Positions 25,413 through 34,600 of a stretch of DNA of 61,970 nt are shown piece after piece; position 1 is the first letter of the stretch; each line of letters opens with the position of its first letter. Made by a program: the position numbers and the translations under genes. Source of the stretch: an uncultured Pseudoxanthomonas sp. (GTDB lineage: Bacteria > Pseudomonadota > Gammaproteobacteria > Xanthomonadales > Xanthomonadaceae); assembly GCA_946886405.1 (NCBI GenBank), contig CAMPIO010000011.1:1-61970 (forward strand), in the 5' to 3' direction. The notes under the pieces are model-generated. The model was not told the DNA's origin and ran no database searches. It saw only the letters and a program-made list of their open reading frames with translations.

Positions 25413-26185
25413 TCGAGCTGCGCCAACCTCCGCACCACGTCTGGATTCAGCTCCATCGGCCGTGAGGGGGGAATGACGACCGTGGTCTGCCCCCTCAGAT
25501 CGGCGTCCGCCAGGTGCCTGAGGCGGACCTGCTCGCTCCTGGGGGTAGTCATTGGCAGGGTGGCCGCTTCATACAGAGTGACGACATGATCGTCCGGGTA
25601 GTCGCGGGACAGGATGTCTAGCAGGATCCTTCGATGGGCAGCCCCCGTGCCTGGGCGTGCAAGCGTGCGGTCCCCTGCGACACCCACCTGCCAGAGCACC
25701 AGAAATGCCGTCGGGTCTATCCTCCGGCGGTACATCATGAACTGGCTGGCTTCGTAGTGTTGACAACCATATGTCCCCGGATCGATTCCTAGATCGGCGT
25801 ACAGACAGTCCTCGGCCGACACAGCCGCTTCCATCGTCGCGTCGAATCCTTCATTGCGCGCTTGTTCAATAGCGCGATGCGGCACGCAGGCGAAAACGCC
25901 AGGGTGTCCATAGAAGGCCCCACAGACCCTACGCCCTTCGCGCACGGCTTCGAGCATGGCGTCAACCATCTGCCCATAGGATTCAGCCCTTGACTTCCCC
26001 TCGGCGTAGTAAGGCTGCAAGCTGCGCACGTCCGCATTCATCTGCTGCACCCATAGCTCCACGAGTGGATCCGACGCCGCGACAAACACCGTATCCGCCT
26101 CCTCGATGAAGCTTCTGGCTCTGGGCGCCAGGTGAGCCCCCAACGTCATCCCTAGACCCACGCATGCCAAGCTGCCTGATTTCAC
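25406..26185 (-). CDS. Borosin-type peptide backbone alpha-N-methyltransferase (tetrapyrrole-methylase fold)
   Basis: A 259-residue SAM-dependent methyltransferase with a GTG start after a GAGG site. The N-terminal glycine loop is SLACVGLGMTLGAHLAPRAR, then FIEEADTVFVAASDPLVELW. Residues 59-70 read YYAEGKSRAESY; the Tyr60, Arg66, Tyr70 spacing matches the catalytic Tyr66/Arg72/Tyr76 cluster I recall for the fungal enzyme OphMA. Further hallmarks are GRRVCGAFYGHPGVFACVPH, AVSAEDCLYADLGIDPGTYG, and FLVLWQVGVAGD. Cobalamin-pathway methylases share the fold but not these strings, and no cobalamin genes are nearby. It lacks a fused C-terminal substrate, so the separate peptide gene downstream is the likely substrate, as in the Shewanella SonM/SonA split system. 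Confidence 0.85.
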   Translation of the reverse strand: MKSGSLACVGLGMTLGAHLAPRARSFIEEADTVFVAASDPLVELWVQQMNADVRSLQPYYAEGKSRAESYGQMVDAMLEAVREGRRVCGAFYGHPGVFACVPHRAIEQARNEGFDATMEAAVSAEDCLYADLGIDPGTYGCQHYEASQFMMYRRRIDPTAFLVLWQVGVAGDRTLARPGTGAAHRRILLDILSRDYPDDHVVTLYEAATLPMTTPRSEQVRLRHLADADLRGQTTVVIPPSRPMELNPDVVRRLAQLEA

Positions 26186-26197
26186 TTCGACATCCTC

Positions 26198-26710
26198 TTA
26201 TTCGACTGATCCGCCTAGATCGCGTTGCCAGCGCACCCAAGCGGGCGAGATGATCGCGTCCCGCCCCGTTTCAAAGCCAGTCCGTTTCATCAAGCGCTCC
26301 CAGCCAACATTCTTCGCCCGTTGACGGGATTCGATCCGGGTCACGCCAAGCGTGGTGAAGGCATACTCCGTTAGCGCCCGCACAGCAGCTGTCCCCAAAC
26401 CGCGACTTTGCCATTCCGGCAGCAACAGAATCCCGATTTCCGCGCGGGACGCGCGTGCCATCAGCGATACGATTCCGGCCGCCATCGTCAGGTCGGGCAA
26501 GAAGACTGTCCATATCCAATAGGCAGGCTCAGAGGATGCGGACAGTCTGCATGCCTCATCAAAGCGCAAGCGGGCGACGTCGGGATCCAGCACAGCCGAC
26601 ACATGTCGCATCGTCCCGACCGACGCATGAAGCCGGAGATACAGATCTTCGTCATGCTCGCACAGGGGACGCAGCAGGACAGGTCCAGCAGTGATCAGTG
26701 GGGCGGTCAT
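26198..26710 (-). CDS. GNAT family N-acetyltransferase (RimJ/RimL type)
   Basis: A 170-residue acetyltransferase. The acetyl-CoA binding loop is EWQSRGLGTAAVRAL (R/QxxGxG/A) following EIGILLLP; other family segments are VLLRPLCEHDEDLYLRLHAS at the start and TRIESRQRAKNVGWERLMKR, the RimJ-like C-terminal part. It ends 12 nt before the methyltransferase GTG and so is very likely cotranscribed with it. RimJ-type enzymes acetylate N-terminal amines of proteins or small molecules. A role in capping the mature peptide is possible but inferred only from the neighbourhood. An ORF frame extending upstream to 27163 is out of phase with trxC and has no homology. Confidence 0.88.
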   Translation of the reverse strand: MTAPLITAGPVLLRPLCEHDEDLYLRLHASVGTMRHVSAVLDPDVARLRFDEACRLSASSEPAYWIWTVFLPDLTMAAGIVSLMARASRAEIGILLLPEWQSRGLGTAAVRALTEYAFTTLGVTRIESRQRAKNVGWERLMKRTGFETGRDAIISPAWVRWQRDLGGSVE

Positions 26711-26774
26711 CTTCCGAATCTTACGATCGAGTTCGTGGCGCGCTCGCCTCGGATGACAATTGGGTGAAACCACG

Positions 26775-27215
26775 TCACCCCAGCTGTCCCCGCGCCCACC
26801 GCACGATCGCGTCCGCCTGCATCGCCCCGCTCTGCCGGGCGATCTCGCGGCCGCCCTGCAACAGCACCATCGTGGGAATACTGCGAATGCCGAAGCGGTT
26901 GCCCAGTCCGGGGCTGGCCTCCGTGTCCACCTTGGCCAGCCGCATGGCAGGCTCCAATGCCGTAGCGGCCCGCTCGAAGTGCGGTGCCATCTGCAGGCAG
27001 GGTCCGCACCACGGCGCCCAGAAATCCACCAGCAGCGGCAGCGTGCTGCGCAACGCGTGACGGTCGAAGTCCGCGTCGCCCAACGCCAGCGGTGCGCCGG
27101 TGAACACCGCCTGGTGGCAGCGTCCGCACTGCGGCGCTTCCGCCAGACGTTCCATCGGCACACGGTTCATCGCCGCGCAATGCGGACAGGCGATCAGATG
27201 GGCGGCAGCGTTCAT
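26775..27215 (-). CDS. trxC: Thioredoxin 2 (TrxC)
   Basis: A 146-residue protein with an N-terminal zinc ribbon (Cys10, Cys13 in IACPHCAAMN; Cys30, Cys33 in APQCGRCHQ) and a thioredoxin domain with the active site WAPWCGPC (Cys70, Cys73), cis-Pro IRSIPTMVLLQGG. This layout is diagnostic of TrxC, a cytoplasmic disulfide reductase often induced by oxidative stress. It lies 64 bp upstream of the GNAT gene on the same strand and could be either an independent housekeeping gene or the head of the same transcript. Confidence 0.93.
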   Translation of the reverse strand: MNAAAHLIACPHCAAMNRVPMERLAEAPQCGRCHQAVFTGAPLALGDADFDRHALRSTLPLLVDFWAPWCGPCLQMAPHFERAATALEPAMRLAKVDTEASPGLGNRFGIRSIPTMVLLQGGREIARQSGAMQADAIVRWARGQLG

Positions 27216-27346
27216 GCGGGCATCGTACCTCCCGACTGTGCCACCGGTCAGCCGGCGGCGGTCCGACGGACGTCCATGCCGCGCGCCCGCGCCTGGCTAG
27301 AATCGCCGGGAGAACGCGAGCGCATCGCGCTGATCGGAGGTGGGCC

Positions 27347-28417
27347 ATGCGGACCTGGTGCCTTCATGCCCTGGCAGTCCTGGCCTGGCTGCCAGTGGCC
27401 GCCGCCGCGGCACCACCACCGGCCCCTGTCGACGTGATGCGCGTCCCCGCGGCCTTGCGCGAGGCGCTCCATGCGCAGGTGGTCAGCCCTTCCCGCCTGC
27501 CCCAGCAACGACTGGAGCGGCTGGTGGACTTCCTGTTCGGCCCGGAAGGGCTCGGCATGACGTACGACGCCGATGCCAACCATACCGTCGCCGAAGCATA
27601 TGCGACCCGCCAGGCCAACTGCATGAGCTTCACCCTGCTGACGGTCGCTCTGGCCCGCGAGGCCGGACTGGATGCGTATGGCCAGCAGGTCGATGAAACG
27701 CTGGCGTGGCGGCAAGAGCACGACACGCTCTACCGCACGCAGCATGTCAACGCCGGGGTGCGGATCCGCGAGCGAAGATTCACCGTCGATGTCGCCTGGA
27801 ACCAGGTCATCACGCGACGGCCACCCGAACCGATCCGCGATGGCCGCCTGCTGGCGCACTACTACAACAATCGTGCCGCCGCGTTGCTGGAACAAGGCGC
27901 CCTGGGCGAAGCGCTGCGTCATGCGGATGTCGCTCTGACCCTCGACCCCGCCTACGCCACCACCTGGAGCAACACCGGCGTGATGCATCTGCGCGCCGGA
28001 GACGCCGCACGCGCAGAAACGTTCTATCTCCGCGCCCTGGCGCTGGACGCCCGCAATACCGGCGCACTCTTCAATCTGGTGTCCTACTACCAGCGCCGCG
28101 GCGATGGGGAGGCCGCGCGTCCCTTGCAGGCGAGGCTCGATGCGGAACAGGCGCGCGATCCTTTCCATCACTACCTCCTCGCCGCAGGCTTCGAGCGTGG
28201 CGGCGACCTCGCCCAGGCCACCCGTCACTACCGGCGGGCCATCGCGCTGTATCCCGGCGAACACCGGTTCCACTTCGGGCTCGCGCGTGTCTACTTCCTG
28301 CAAGGCGACCCTCGCCGTGCCGGCAAGGCGCTGGCGCGTGCACGCGCGTTGAGCGAGGGCGACACCCGCCGTCTCTATCAGGCCAAGCTGGACGTGCTGC
28401 GCGGGCAGCACCACTGA
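27347..28417 (+). CDS. Secreted transglutaminase-like / TPR protein
   Basis: A 356-residue protein with a signal peptide (MRTWCLHALAVLAWLPVAAA). Residues about 55-165 look like a transglutaminase-like cysteine protease fold: Cys in RQANCMSFTLLTVALAREAG, His in RTQHVNAGV and Asp in FTVDVAWNQV could form the triad. From about residue 175 to the end there are four to five tetratricopeptide repeats (AHYYNNRAAALLEQGALGEA, AYATTWSNTGVMHLRAGDAA and so on). Probably periplasmic; substrate unknown. A GGAGG site precedes the ATG. It is divergent from trxC. Confidence 0.8.
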   Translation: MRTWCLHALAVLAWLPVAAAAAPPPAPVDVMRVPAALREALHAQVVSPSRLPQQRLERLVDFLFGPEGLGMTYDADANHTVAEAYATRQANCMSFTLLTVALAREAGLDAYGQQVDETLAWRQEHDTLYRTQHVNAGVRIRERRFTVDVAWNQVITRRPPEPIRDGRLLAHYYNNRAAALLEQGALGEALRHADVALTLDPAYATTWSNTGVMHLRAGDAARAETFYLRALALDARNTGALFNLVSYYQRRGDGEAARPLQARLDAEQARDPFHHYLLAAGFERGGDLAQATRHYRRAIALYPGEHRFHFGLARVYFLQGDPRRAGKALARARALSEGDTRRLYQAKLDVLRGQHH

Positions 28418-28475
28418 CGCAGTCACGCGCGGTCAGTCGAACCCTGGGCGAGGCGACGACGTTCCACCGTCGCAC

Positions 28476-29069
28476 TCAGTCAGCCAGCGACCACTCCCCG
28501 AGGCGCTGGTAGTCCGCGTCACCTTCGATGCTGTGCAGCAGGTGTACCGCCTGGGGATGCAACACCACCGGCGGCACGTCCACCGGCGCCGTACGCGGCG
28601 GCACGTAAGCCAGTGTCAGGTGAGGGACGAAGCTGCGGCCCACGTGCTGCTTGAAGCCCGCGCGCAACAGGCGTTGCTGCAGGCTGCGCCAGAACGCGAC
28701 CACGGCCGGGGACGGCTGCAACGCCGCGAGCGTCAGTGCCGGATTCCTGGGGTTGCCCAGGCACAGCAGGTGGTCGAGGGTGATGCCGATGGGCTCCGGC
28801 TGCCAGTCGTGCATCGCATCGCGTGCCGTACGGACCATGTCATCGCGCGGACCATCGCTCTCGCCCAGGAAATGCAGAGTCAGGTGGTAGCGCTCGGGGC
28901 GCACCCAGCGCGCTTGCGGAAATGCCGCCTTCAGGTCTTCGGCGCGATGACGCAGGGCCTCCTGCTCACCCGCCGAGGGCACCAGCGCGAAGAACAGCCG
29001 GTGCAGCCGGCCGGATTGCGGGCCGCCGAACAGGTCACCTTGCGGGGTTGGCGCGGGGGTGGCGGGCAT
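28476..29069 (-). CDS. thpR: RNA 2',3'-cyclic phosphodiesterase (2H family)
   Basis: A 197-residue protein from ATG 29069 (MPATPAPTPQGDLFGG). Both catalytic HxTx motifs of the 2H phosphoesterases are present: HLTLHFLGE (about residue 62) and HLTLAYVPP (about residue 149). RLFFALVPSAGEQEAL is the typical first strand and helix. The enzyme opens 2',3'-cyclic phosphates at RNA ends. Convergent with the TPR gene; a family B repeat lies upstream. Confidence 0.9.
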   Translation of the reverse strand: MPATPAPTPQGDLFGGPQSGRLHRLFFALVPSAGEQEALRHRAEDLKAAFPQARWVRPERYHLTLHFLGESDGPRDDMVRTARDAMHDWQPEPIGITLDHLLCLGNPRNPALTLAALQPSPAVVAFWRSLQQRLLRAGFKQHVGRSFVPHLTLAYVPPRTAPVDVPPVVLHPQAVHLLHSIEGDADYQRLGEWSLAD

Positions 29070-29158
29070 GACGCGAAACGCACGGGAAACGACGATGCCC
29101 CGCATCATCGGGGTGCACGCCGGGCGATGCAAGCCGGAAATGGGTGTCGTGCGTGTGC

Positions 29159-29249
29159 GTAGCGTGCGCCATGCACACGACCGCATCCCATGGATTCCCC
29201 GCGGGAATCACCTGGGCGCCATGTGCATCGTGCGCATGGCGCACGCTAC
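29159..29249. repeat. Intergenic inverted repeat, family B
   Basis: The arms GTAGCGTGCGCCATGCACAC and GTGCGCATGGCGCACGCTAC are separated by about 50 bp. The left arm has one change from the consensus (A for G). It lies between the M13 peptidase 3' end and the thpR 5' end and is the third copy of the family seen at 10727 and 10880. Confidence 0.85.
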
Positions 29250-29289
29250 GAAGCCGGGACGCCGCCACTCGGACGGCGTCCCGATGCGA

Positions 29290-31413
29290 TTACCAGATCC
29301 GCACGCGATCCTGCGGTGCGATGTACAGCGGGTCGCCCTGCTTGATGCCGAAGGCGTCGTACCACGCGTCCATGTTGCGCAACGGCGCGAACGCGCGGAT
29401 ATGGCCGGGCGAGTGGGTGCCGTTGACGAGCTGCTGACGCAAGGCATCGTCGCGCCACAGGGTGCGCCAGACCTGGCCCCAGCCCATGAAGAAACGCTGG
29501 TCGCCGGTGAAGCCGTCGATCACCGGCGCCGGCTTGCCTTCCAGCGAACGGTGGTAGGCCTCCAGCGCGATGGTCAGGCCGCCGAGGTCGCCGATGTTCT
29601 CGCCCATCGCCACGCGCCCGTTGATGTGCATGCCGGGAAGCTGCGGGAACGCATACGCCTCGTACTGCGCGCCAAGTTTGGCCGCCTGCACTTCGAACTT
29701 GGCCGCATCCTCGGCGGTCCACCAGTCGCGCAGCACGCCCGCACCGTCGGATTTGCGGCCCTGGTCGTCGAAGCCATGGATGATCTCGTGGCCGATCACG
29801 CCGCCGATGCCGCCATAGTTCACCGCCGGATCGGCGTCGGGGTCGAAGAACGGCGGCTGCAGGATGGCGGCCGGGAACACGATCTCGTTCTTCACCGAGT
29901 TGTAGTACGCGTTCACCGTCTGCGGCGTCATGCCCCACTCGCCCTTGTCGACCGGCTTGCCGATGCGCGCGCGGCGGTAGTCCCACTCGAACTGGCCGGC
30001 GCGCTGTGCGTTGCCGAACAGGTCGCCGTTCTTCACCACCAGTGCGCGGTAATCGCGATACGTCTCGGGATGACCGATCTTCAGGCCGAAGCCGGCAAGC
30101 TTGGCGTGCGCCTCGGCCTTGGTGGCCGGGCTCATCCACGCCAGCGCATCCAGGCGTGCGCCCATCGCGGCCTTCACGTTGGCGACCAGCGCATCCATCT
30201 TGGCCTTGGCATCCGGCGGAAAGTACAGCTGCACGTAGTCGCGGCCGATCGCCTCGCCCATCGCGGACTCGGCGAAGGCCACACCGCGCTTCCAGCGCTC
30301 GCGCTGCTGCGGCTGGCCGGACAGGAACTTGTCGCGGAATTCGTACTGCGCCACCGAGAAGTCTTTCGACAGCAGCGGCGCCGCATTGTCGGCGGCGTGG
30401 AACGCCTGCCATGCCTGCAGCGTGGCGACGTCGGCGCCGGCGAAGATCGCCGCGATCTTCGGAATGGCGCTGTCCTGGCGGATCACCGCCCTGCCCGCGC
30501 CATCGACGCCGGCCGCCTTGAAGAAGTCCGTCCACGGAAAGCCGGGCGACGTCGTCGCGAACTCCGCCATCGCCAGTGGGTTGTACGTCCTGTCGCGGTT
30601 GCGGCTCTCGGCGCGCGTCCAGTGTGCCTCGGCGATGCGCGTCTCCAGCGCCAGGATCGCCTTCGCATTCGCCTGTGGATTTTCCCACCCCGCCAGCTGC
30701 AGCATCTGTGCGATGTAGGCCTCGTATCGCTCGCGCTGCGGCGCGAACGTGTCGCGCAGGTACATTTCGCGATCACCCAGGCCCAGGCCACCCTGGCTCA
30801 GGTACAGCGCATAGCGGTCCGGATCCTTCTGGTCATCGTTGACGCTGAGGTTGAAGAAACTGTCGTAGAAGCCTCCCCGCTGGCCCATCAGCCCGGCCAG
30901 CGCGCCCCTGTCCTTCGCGGCACGGATGTTGTCGAGCACCGGATGCAGGGGCTTCGCACCGAGCGCATCGACCGTCTTCTCGTCCAGAAAGCCCCGATAC
31001 AGCGCCGCCACCTTGGCGGCATCGCCACCCGTCGCCGGATCGCCCAGCGCGTAGCCTTCGACCACGCCGCGCACGCGCAACTCGGAAAGATCGCGCAGCA
31101 ATGCGAAGTTGCCGTAGCTCGAACGCTCTGCCGGAATCTGCGTGGTGTCGGCCCAGGTACCACTGACATAGCGGAAGAAATCGGTGCCCGGCCTGGCCTG
31201 GCGGTCCATGCTGGCGATGTCGATGCCCCAGCTGCCGAAGCGCTTGGCGGCAATCGTCGTACCCGCGCCCACCGCGCCACCGGCGTCGGACTCGGTGAAC
31301 AACGCCTGCAAGGTGCAGCCATCATCCAGGCAATCGCGGTCTTCATGGGCGGCCAACGGAGCGGCGGCGGCGAGGGCCAGCAGGGTGGCGGCGGACAGCA
31401 GGGTCTTCTTCAA
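29290..31413 (-). CDS. M13 family zinc endopeptidase (PepO/neprilysin-like)
   Basis: A 707-residue secreted protein. I place the start at a TTG (31413) because an AGGAG site lies 7 nt upstream and a signal peptide begins at once (KKTLLSAATLLALAAAAPLA); the ATG-initiated frame to 31713 has no signal and no homology. The M13 peptidase motifs are VIGHEIIHGFDDQGRKSDG (HExxH), NSVKNEIVFPAAILQPPFF, the third zinc ligand in VAMGENIGDLGGL (ENxxD), and the family C-terminal end IAPQDRVRIW. It should degrade peptides in the periplasm or outside. A terminator separates it from the autotransporter gene. Confidence 0.92.
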   Translation of the reverse strand: MKKTLLSAATLLALAAAAPLAAHEDRDCLDDGCTLQALFTESDAGGAVGAGTTIAAKRFGSWGIDIASMDRQARPGTDFFRYVSGTWADTTQIPAERSSYGNFALLRDLSELRVRGVVEGYALGDPATGGDAAKVAALYRGFLDEKTVDALGAKPLHPVLDNIRAAKDRGALAGLMGQRGGFYDSFFNLSVNDDQKDPDRYALYLSQGGLGLGDREMYLRDTFAPQRERYEAYIAQMLQLAGWENPQANAKAILALETRIAEAHWTRAESRNRDRTYNPLAMAEFATTSPGFPWTDFFKAAGVDGAGRAVIRQDSAIPKIAAIFAGADVATLQAWQAFHAADNAAPLLSKDFSVAQYEFRDKFLSGQPQQRERWKRGVAFAESAMGEAIGRDYVQLYFPPDAKAKMDALVANVKAAMGARLDALAWMSPATKAEAHAKLAGFGLKIGHPETYRDYRALVVKNGDLFGNAQRAGQFEWDYRRARIGKPVDKGEWGMTPQTVNAYYNSVKNEIVFPAAILQPPFFDPDADPAVNYGGIGGVIGHEIIHGFDDQGRKSDGAGVLRDWWTAEDAAKFEVQAAKLGAQYEAYAFPQLPGMHINGRVAMGENIGDLGGLTIALEAYHRSLEGKPAPVIDGFTGDQRFFMGWGQVWRTLWRDDALRQQLVNGTHSPGHIRAFAPLRNMDAWYDAFGIKQGDPLYIAPQDRVRIW

Positions 31414-31556
31414 CAGGGTTCTCCTGAGCGGGACAGGCGCGCGTCGCGCGCGGGCGTACCCGGGAGGGTATCGGTGAGGGGCTTCCGCCGACTGTGCCAA
31501 AGGTGCTGGGACGCAGGTCCGCGGCGTCGCAGTCTTGACGCCGCACTCGGAAAAAC

Positions 31557-31580
31557 GAAACCCGGCATCGGCCGGGTTTC
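31557..31580 (-). terminator. Rho-independent terminator of the autotransporter gene
   Basis: A 10-bp stem GAAACCCGGC/GCCGGGTTTC with a 4-nt loop. On the minus strand it is followed by a run of five T (GTTTTTCC). It lies 38 bp after the autotransporter stop codon and 143 bp before the M13 peptidase start. Confidence 0.88.
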
Positions 31581-31618
31581 GCGCGGTACGCCGGATTGTC
31601 AGACGCCCGATGCCGCGA

Positions 31619-34600
31619 TCAGCGCGGCGCCTGCGGCGTGTTCGCGCACCGCCGCCCGCAGCGGCGTCCGCCCTCGCCGGACATGCTGCCGTCGCCGGAT
31701 ACGGGGCCGCCAACCGAGGGCTGCCCGTACGACAGGCGCAGGCCGATGCTGCTGCCCTGCGTGCTGTTGCTCGCCTGTTCGTGGCCGAACAGGAGCGACA
31801 GCAACCAGCCCGGACGCAGCTTCACGTCCATGCCTGCCGACAGCGACAACGCGTCGTCGTTGTAACTCTGCATGCCCAGGCGGTAGTCGGTCGGATGCGG
31901 CCACACCACGTAGTTCATGCGCGCTTCGCCCCTGTCCTCCAGCGCCTGGCGATACTCGACGGTCCAGAACGGCCGGTAGCGACCGTTGACGCCGCCAGCC
32001 TGGTAGCTGCCTTCGATACCCAACGCCAGCGTGCTGTTTTCGACCACCTGGCGGCGATACGCCAAGTCGTAGATGTCCAGGCCGACTTCGCGATACGCGT
32101 CCAGCGTGGTCCGGCTCGCGTCGAGGCGGCCATATCCCGTCAATGCCATGCGTTCCTGGCGATGCTCGTAACCGAAGCCCAGCGAGCCGAACCATTGCTC
32201 GCCGTCGCGGACGGCAGTACCCACGGCATCGGCATCCTCGCTCCAGCGCCGGATGTCGAAGTCCAGGCGACCGGTGGCCAGCATGCCGTCGACGAACAGG
32301 TGCTCGCCGCTGCGCCACAGGCCGTAGAGCGCCAGCGAACGCTGGTCGGCCTTCAGGCGCGAGGCAGAGCCGTCGAGGTCGCTGTCGTTGCGCGCCAGGC
32401 TGCCCGCCACGCCGAACAGCAGGGTGTCACCGATCGCGCGGTCGGCACCCACGGTGATGCCATCGGTCTGGAAGTCGTAGCCCCCGACACGACCGCCCTT
32501 GCCGAACGTGGCGGTACCGGACACCCACGCACCCCATCCCTGCGGCAACGCCGGCATCGCATCACCGCCCGCCGCGCCAGCCGGCACCGACAGACCCTGG
32601 CGGTCGTCGCCGCCAGCGTAGGTCAGCGTGAGGCTGTTGCTCGATGCATTCGCACCATTGCGCACCTGGCGCAGGCGGTCGCGGATGTTGGACTGCTGGG
32701 CATTGGCGAAGCGCACGCTGGCATCGACCTGCGCCTGCAACAGGCCGACGACGCCCGCATCACGGGTCGGGTCGGGCCGCACCTCCACCTGCAGGCGCAT
32801 CTCCACGCTTGCTGCCGCGTAATTACCCGACGCCGCCTGCCGCGCGGTGATGACGGTCTCACCTTCCGCATGCAGCGTGACGGTGCGCCCGCTGATGCTG
32901 GCCACGTCGGGATCGCTGCTGGTGAACGTGAAGGCGCCCGCACTGGGGCTCTGCGGATTCACCAGGTCGAACGCGGGTTCGCCGTATACCTTGCGCAGCG
33001 TCTCCGGCCAGACCAGCGTCGGCATGGCCGCCGCGATATCCACGTCGAGCGCGACTTGCGACGCGGCCTGATGGTTGGCGTCCCCTGCCTGGTTCGCGGT
33101 CAGCGAGCAACGACCGGCCGCCAGCATCGTGACTGTCACGCCATTCACCTGGCACACCTGCGCCGTGCTGCTGGCGAACACCACCGGATTGCCCGAAGCA
33201 CCGCCGGACGCGACCAGCGCGAACGTGCCGTTCGGCGTGTATACCGGGGCAGCCGGATTGGCGGTGAAGCCGCTGATGGCCTGAACCGCCTGCGCGACGA
33301 CGAGTTCGTACGCCTGCGTACCGGTGAACCCGTTCGCATCCCGCACTTCGACCGTGAAAGCGAAGCGTCCCGCTTCGGTCGGCGTACCGGCGAACACGCC
33401 ATCCGCGCTCAGCGAAACACCCTGTGGAAGGCTGCCCGCCGTTATTCCGTACGTATACGGCGCGGTGCCGCCGCTGGTGGTCAAGGTCTGGTTGAACACG
33501 CCGGCATGGGTCGCATCCGGCAACGTGGTCTGCGCGAGCACGATCTGCGGGGCGGTGACCTGCAGCGTGTATTGCTGCTGGGCAGTGAACGGTCCCGTGC
33601 CCGTGCTGCTGTCGGTCACCCGCACCGTCAGCGGGAAGCTGCCTGCCACCGTCGGCGTGCCGGTGATGCGGCCGTCCGCATCCATCGACAGTCCATCCGG
33701 CAGCGCACCACCGATGACCTGGAAGGTATAAGGCGACGCACCACCGCTGGCCACCAGCGCATGGGTGTAGGCGCTGCCACCGTTGCCGCTGGCCGGATTC
33801 GTCGCGTCCAACACCACCGTCGGCGCGGCGATATCGATCGTCACCGTGGCGGCGGCAGTCGTCTGGTACGCATCACTGGCCGTGTACGTGAAGCTGTCGG
33901 GTCCCGCATACCCCGGCGTCGGCTGATAGGTGATGGTGGTGCCACTCACCGTCGCGCTGCCGTGCGAGGGCGGCGTACCGATCGCTACCGACGCGGCGGT
34001 ACCGGTGATGGCCAGCGTCACAGGCGTAGCCGCTGCGCTGTAGGGTATCGATGCACTGACCGGGCCTGCGTCCAATGCCGGCGCAGGCGTTACGGCATTC
34101 GATGCCGCCGATACTGCGCCCATCCCCACACTGTTGCTTGCGCTGACGGTGAATGTGTAAGGGGTTCCAGCCGCCAGGCCCGTGAAACGGATGGGGCTCG
34201 ACGCGCCCGTGGTGGTCGTACCGCCGGGCTGCGCCGTGACGGTGTAGCCAGTGATCGCCACGCCGCCCGTGCCCGCCGGCGCCGTGAACGCGACATCCAC
34301 CTCCCCCGGTGCCGCGATCGTGGCGGTTCCGATGGTCGGTGCACCCGGCAGCACCGCATTGACGGTGAAGGAGCGCGTGACCTGCGGGGCGGCCAGGTAA
34401 CTGCCATTGCCCGCCTGGTCGGCATTGATCGTGCAGGTGCCGGCAGTGACGAACGTCAGCGCACCAAGGGAGGTGATCGTGCAAACGCCCGTGGTGGACG
34501 AGGTGAACGTCGGCGTCAGGCCCGAGTCCGAGGTCGCGGTGAAGGTCGGCGTGGTACCGAAGTTCTGCGCGCCGGGACTGTTGAACGTGATCGTCTGGGT

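Noticed and set aside
25406..26185. Cobalamin/siroheme-pathway methyltransferase (same fold)
   Set aside because: The fold is shared, but the YAEGKxRxxxY and YGHPGVF strings and the absence of other cobalamin or siroheme genes favour the borosin branch.
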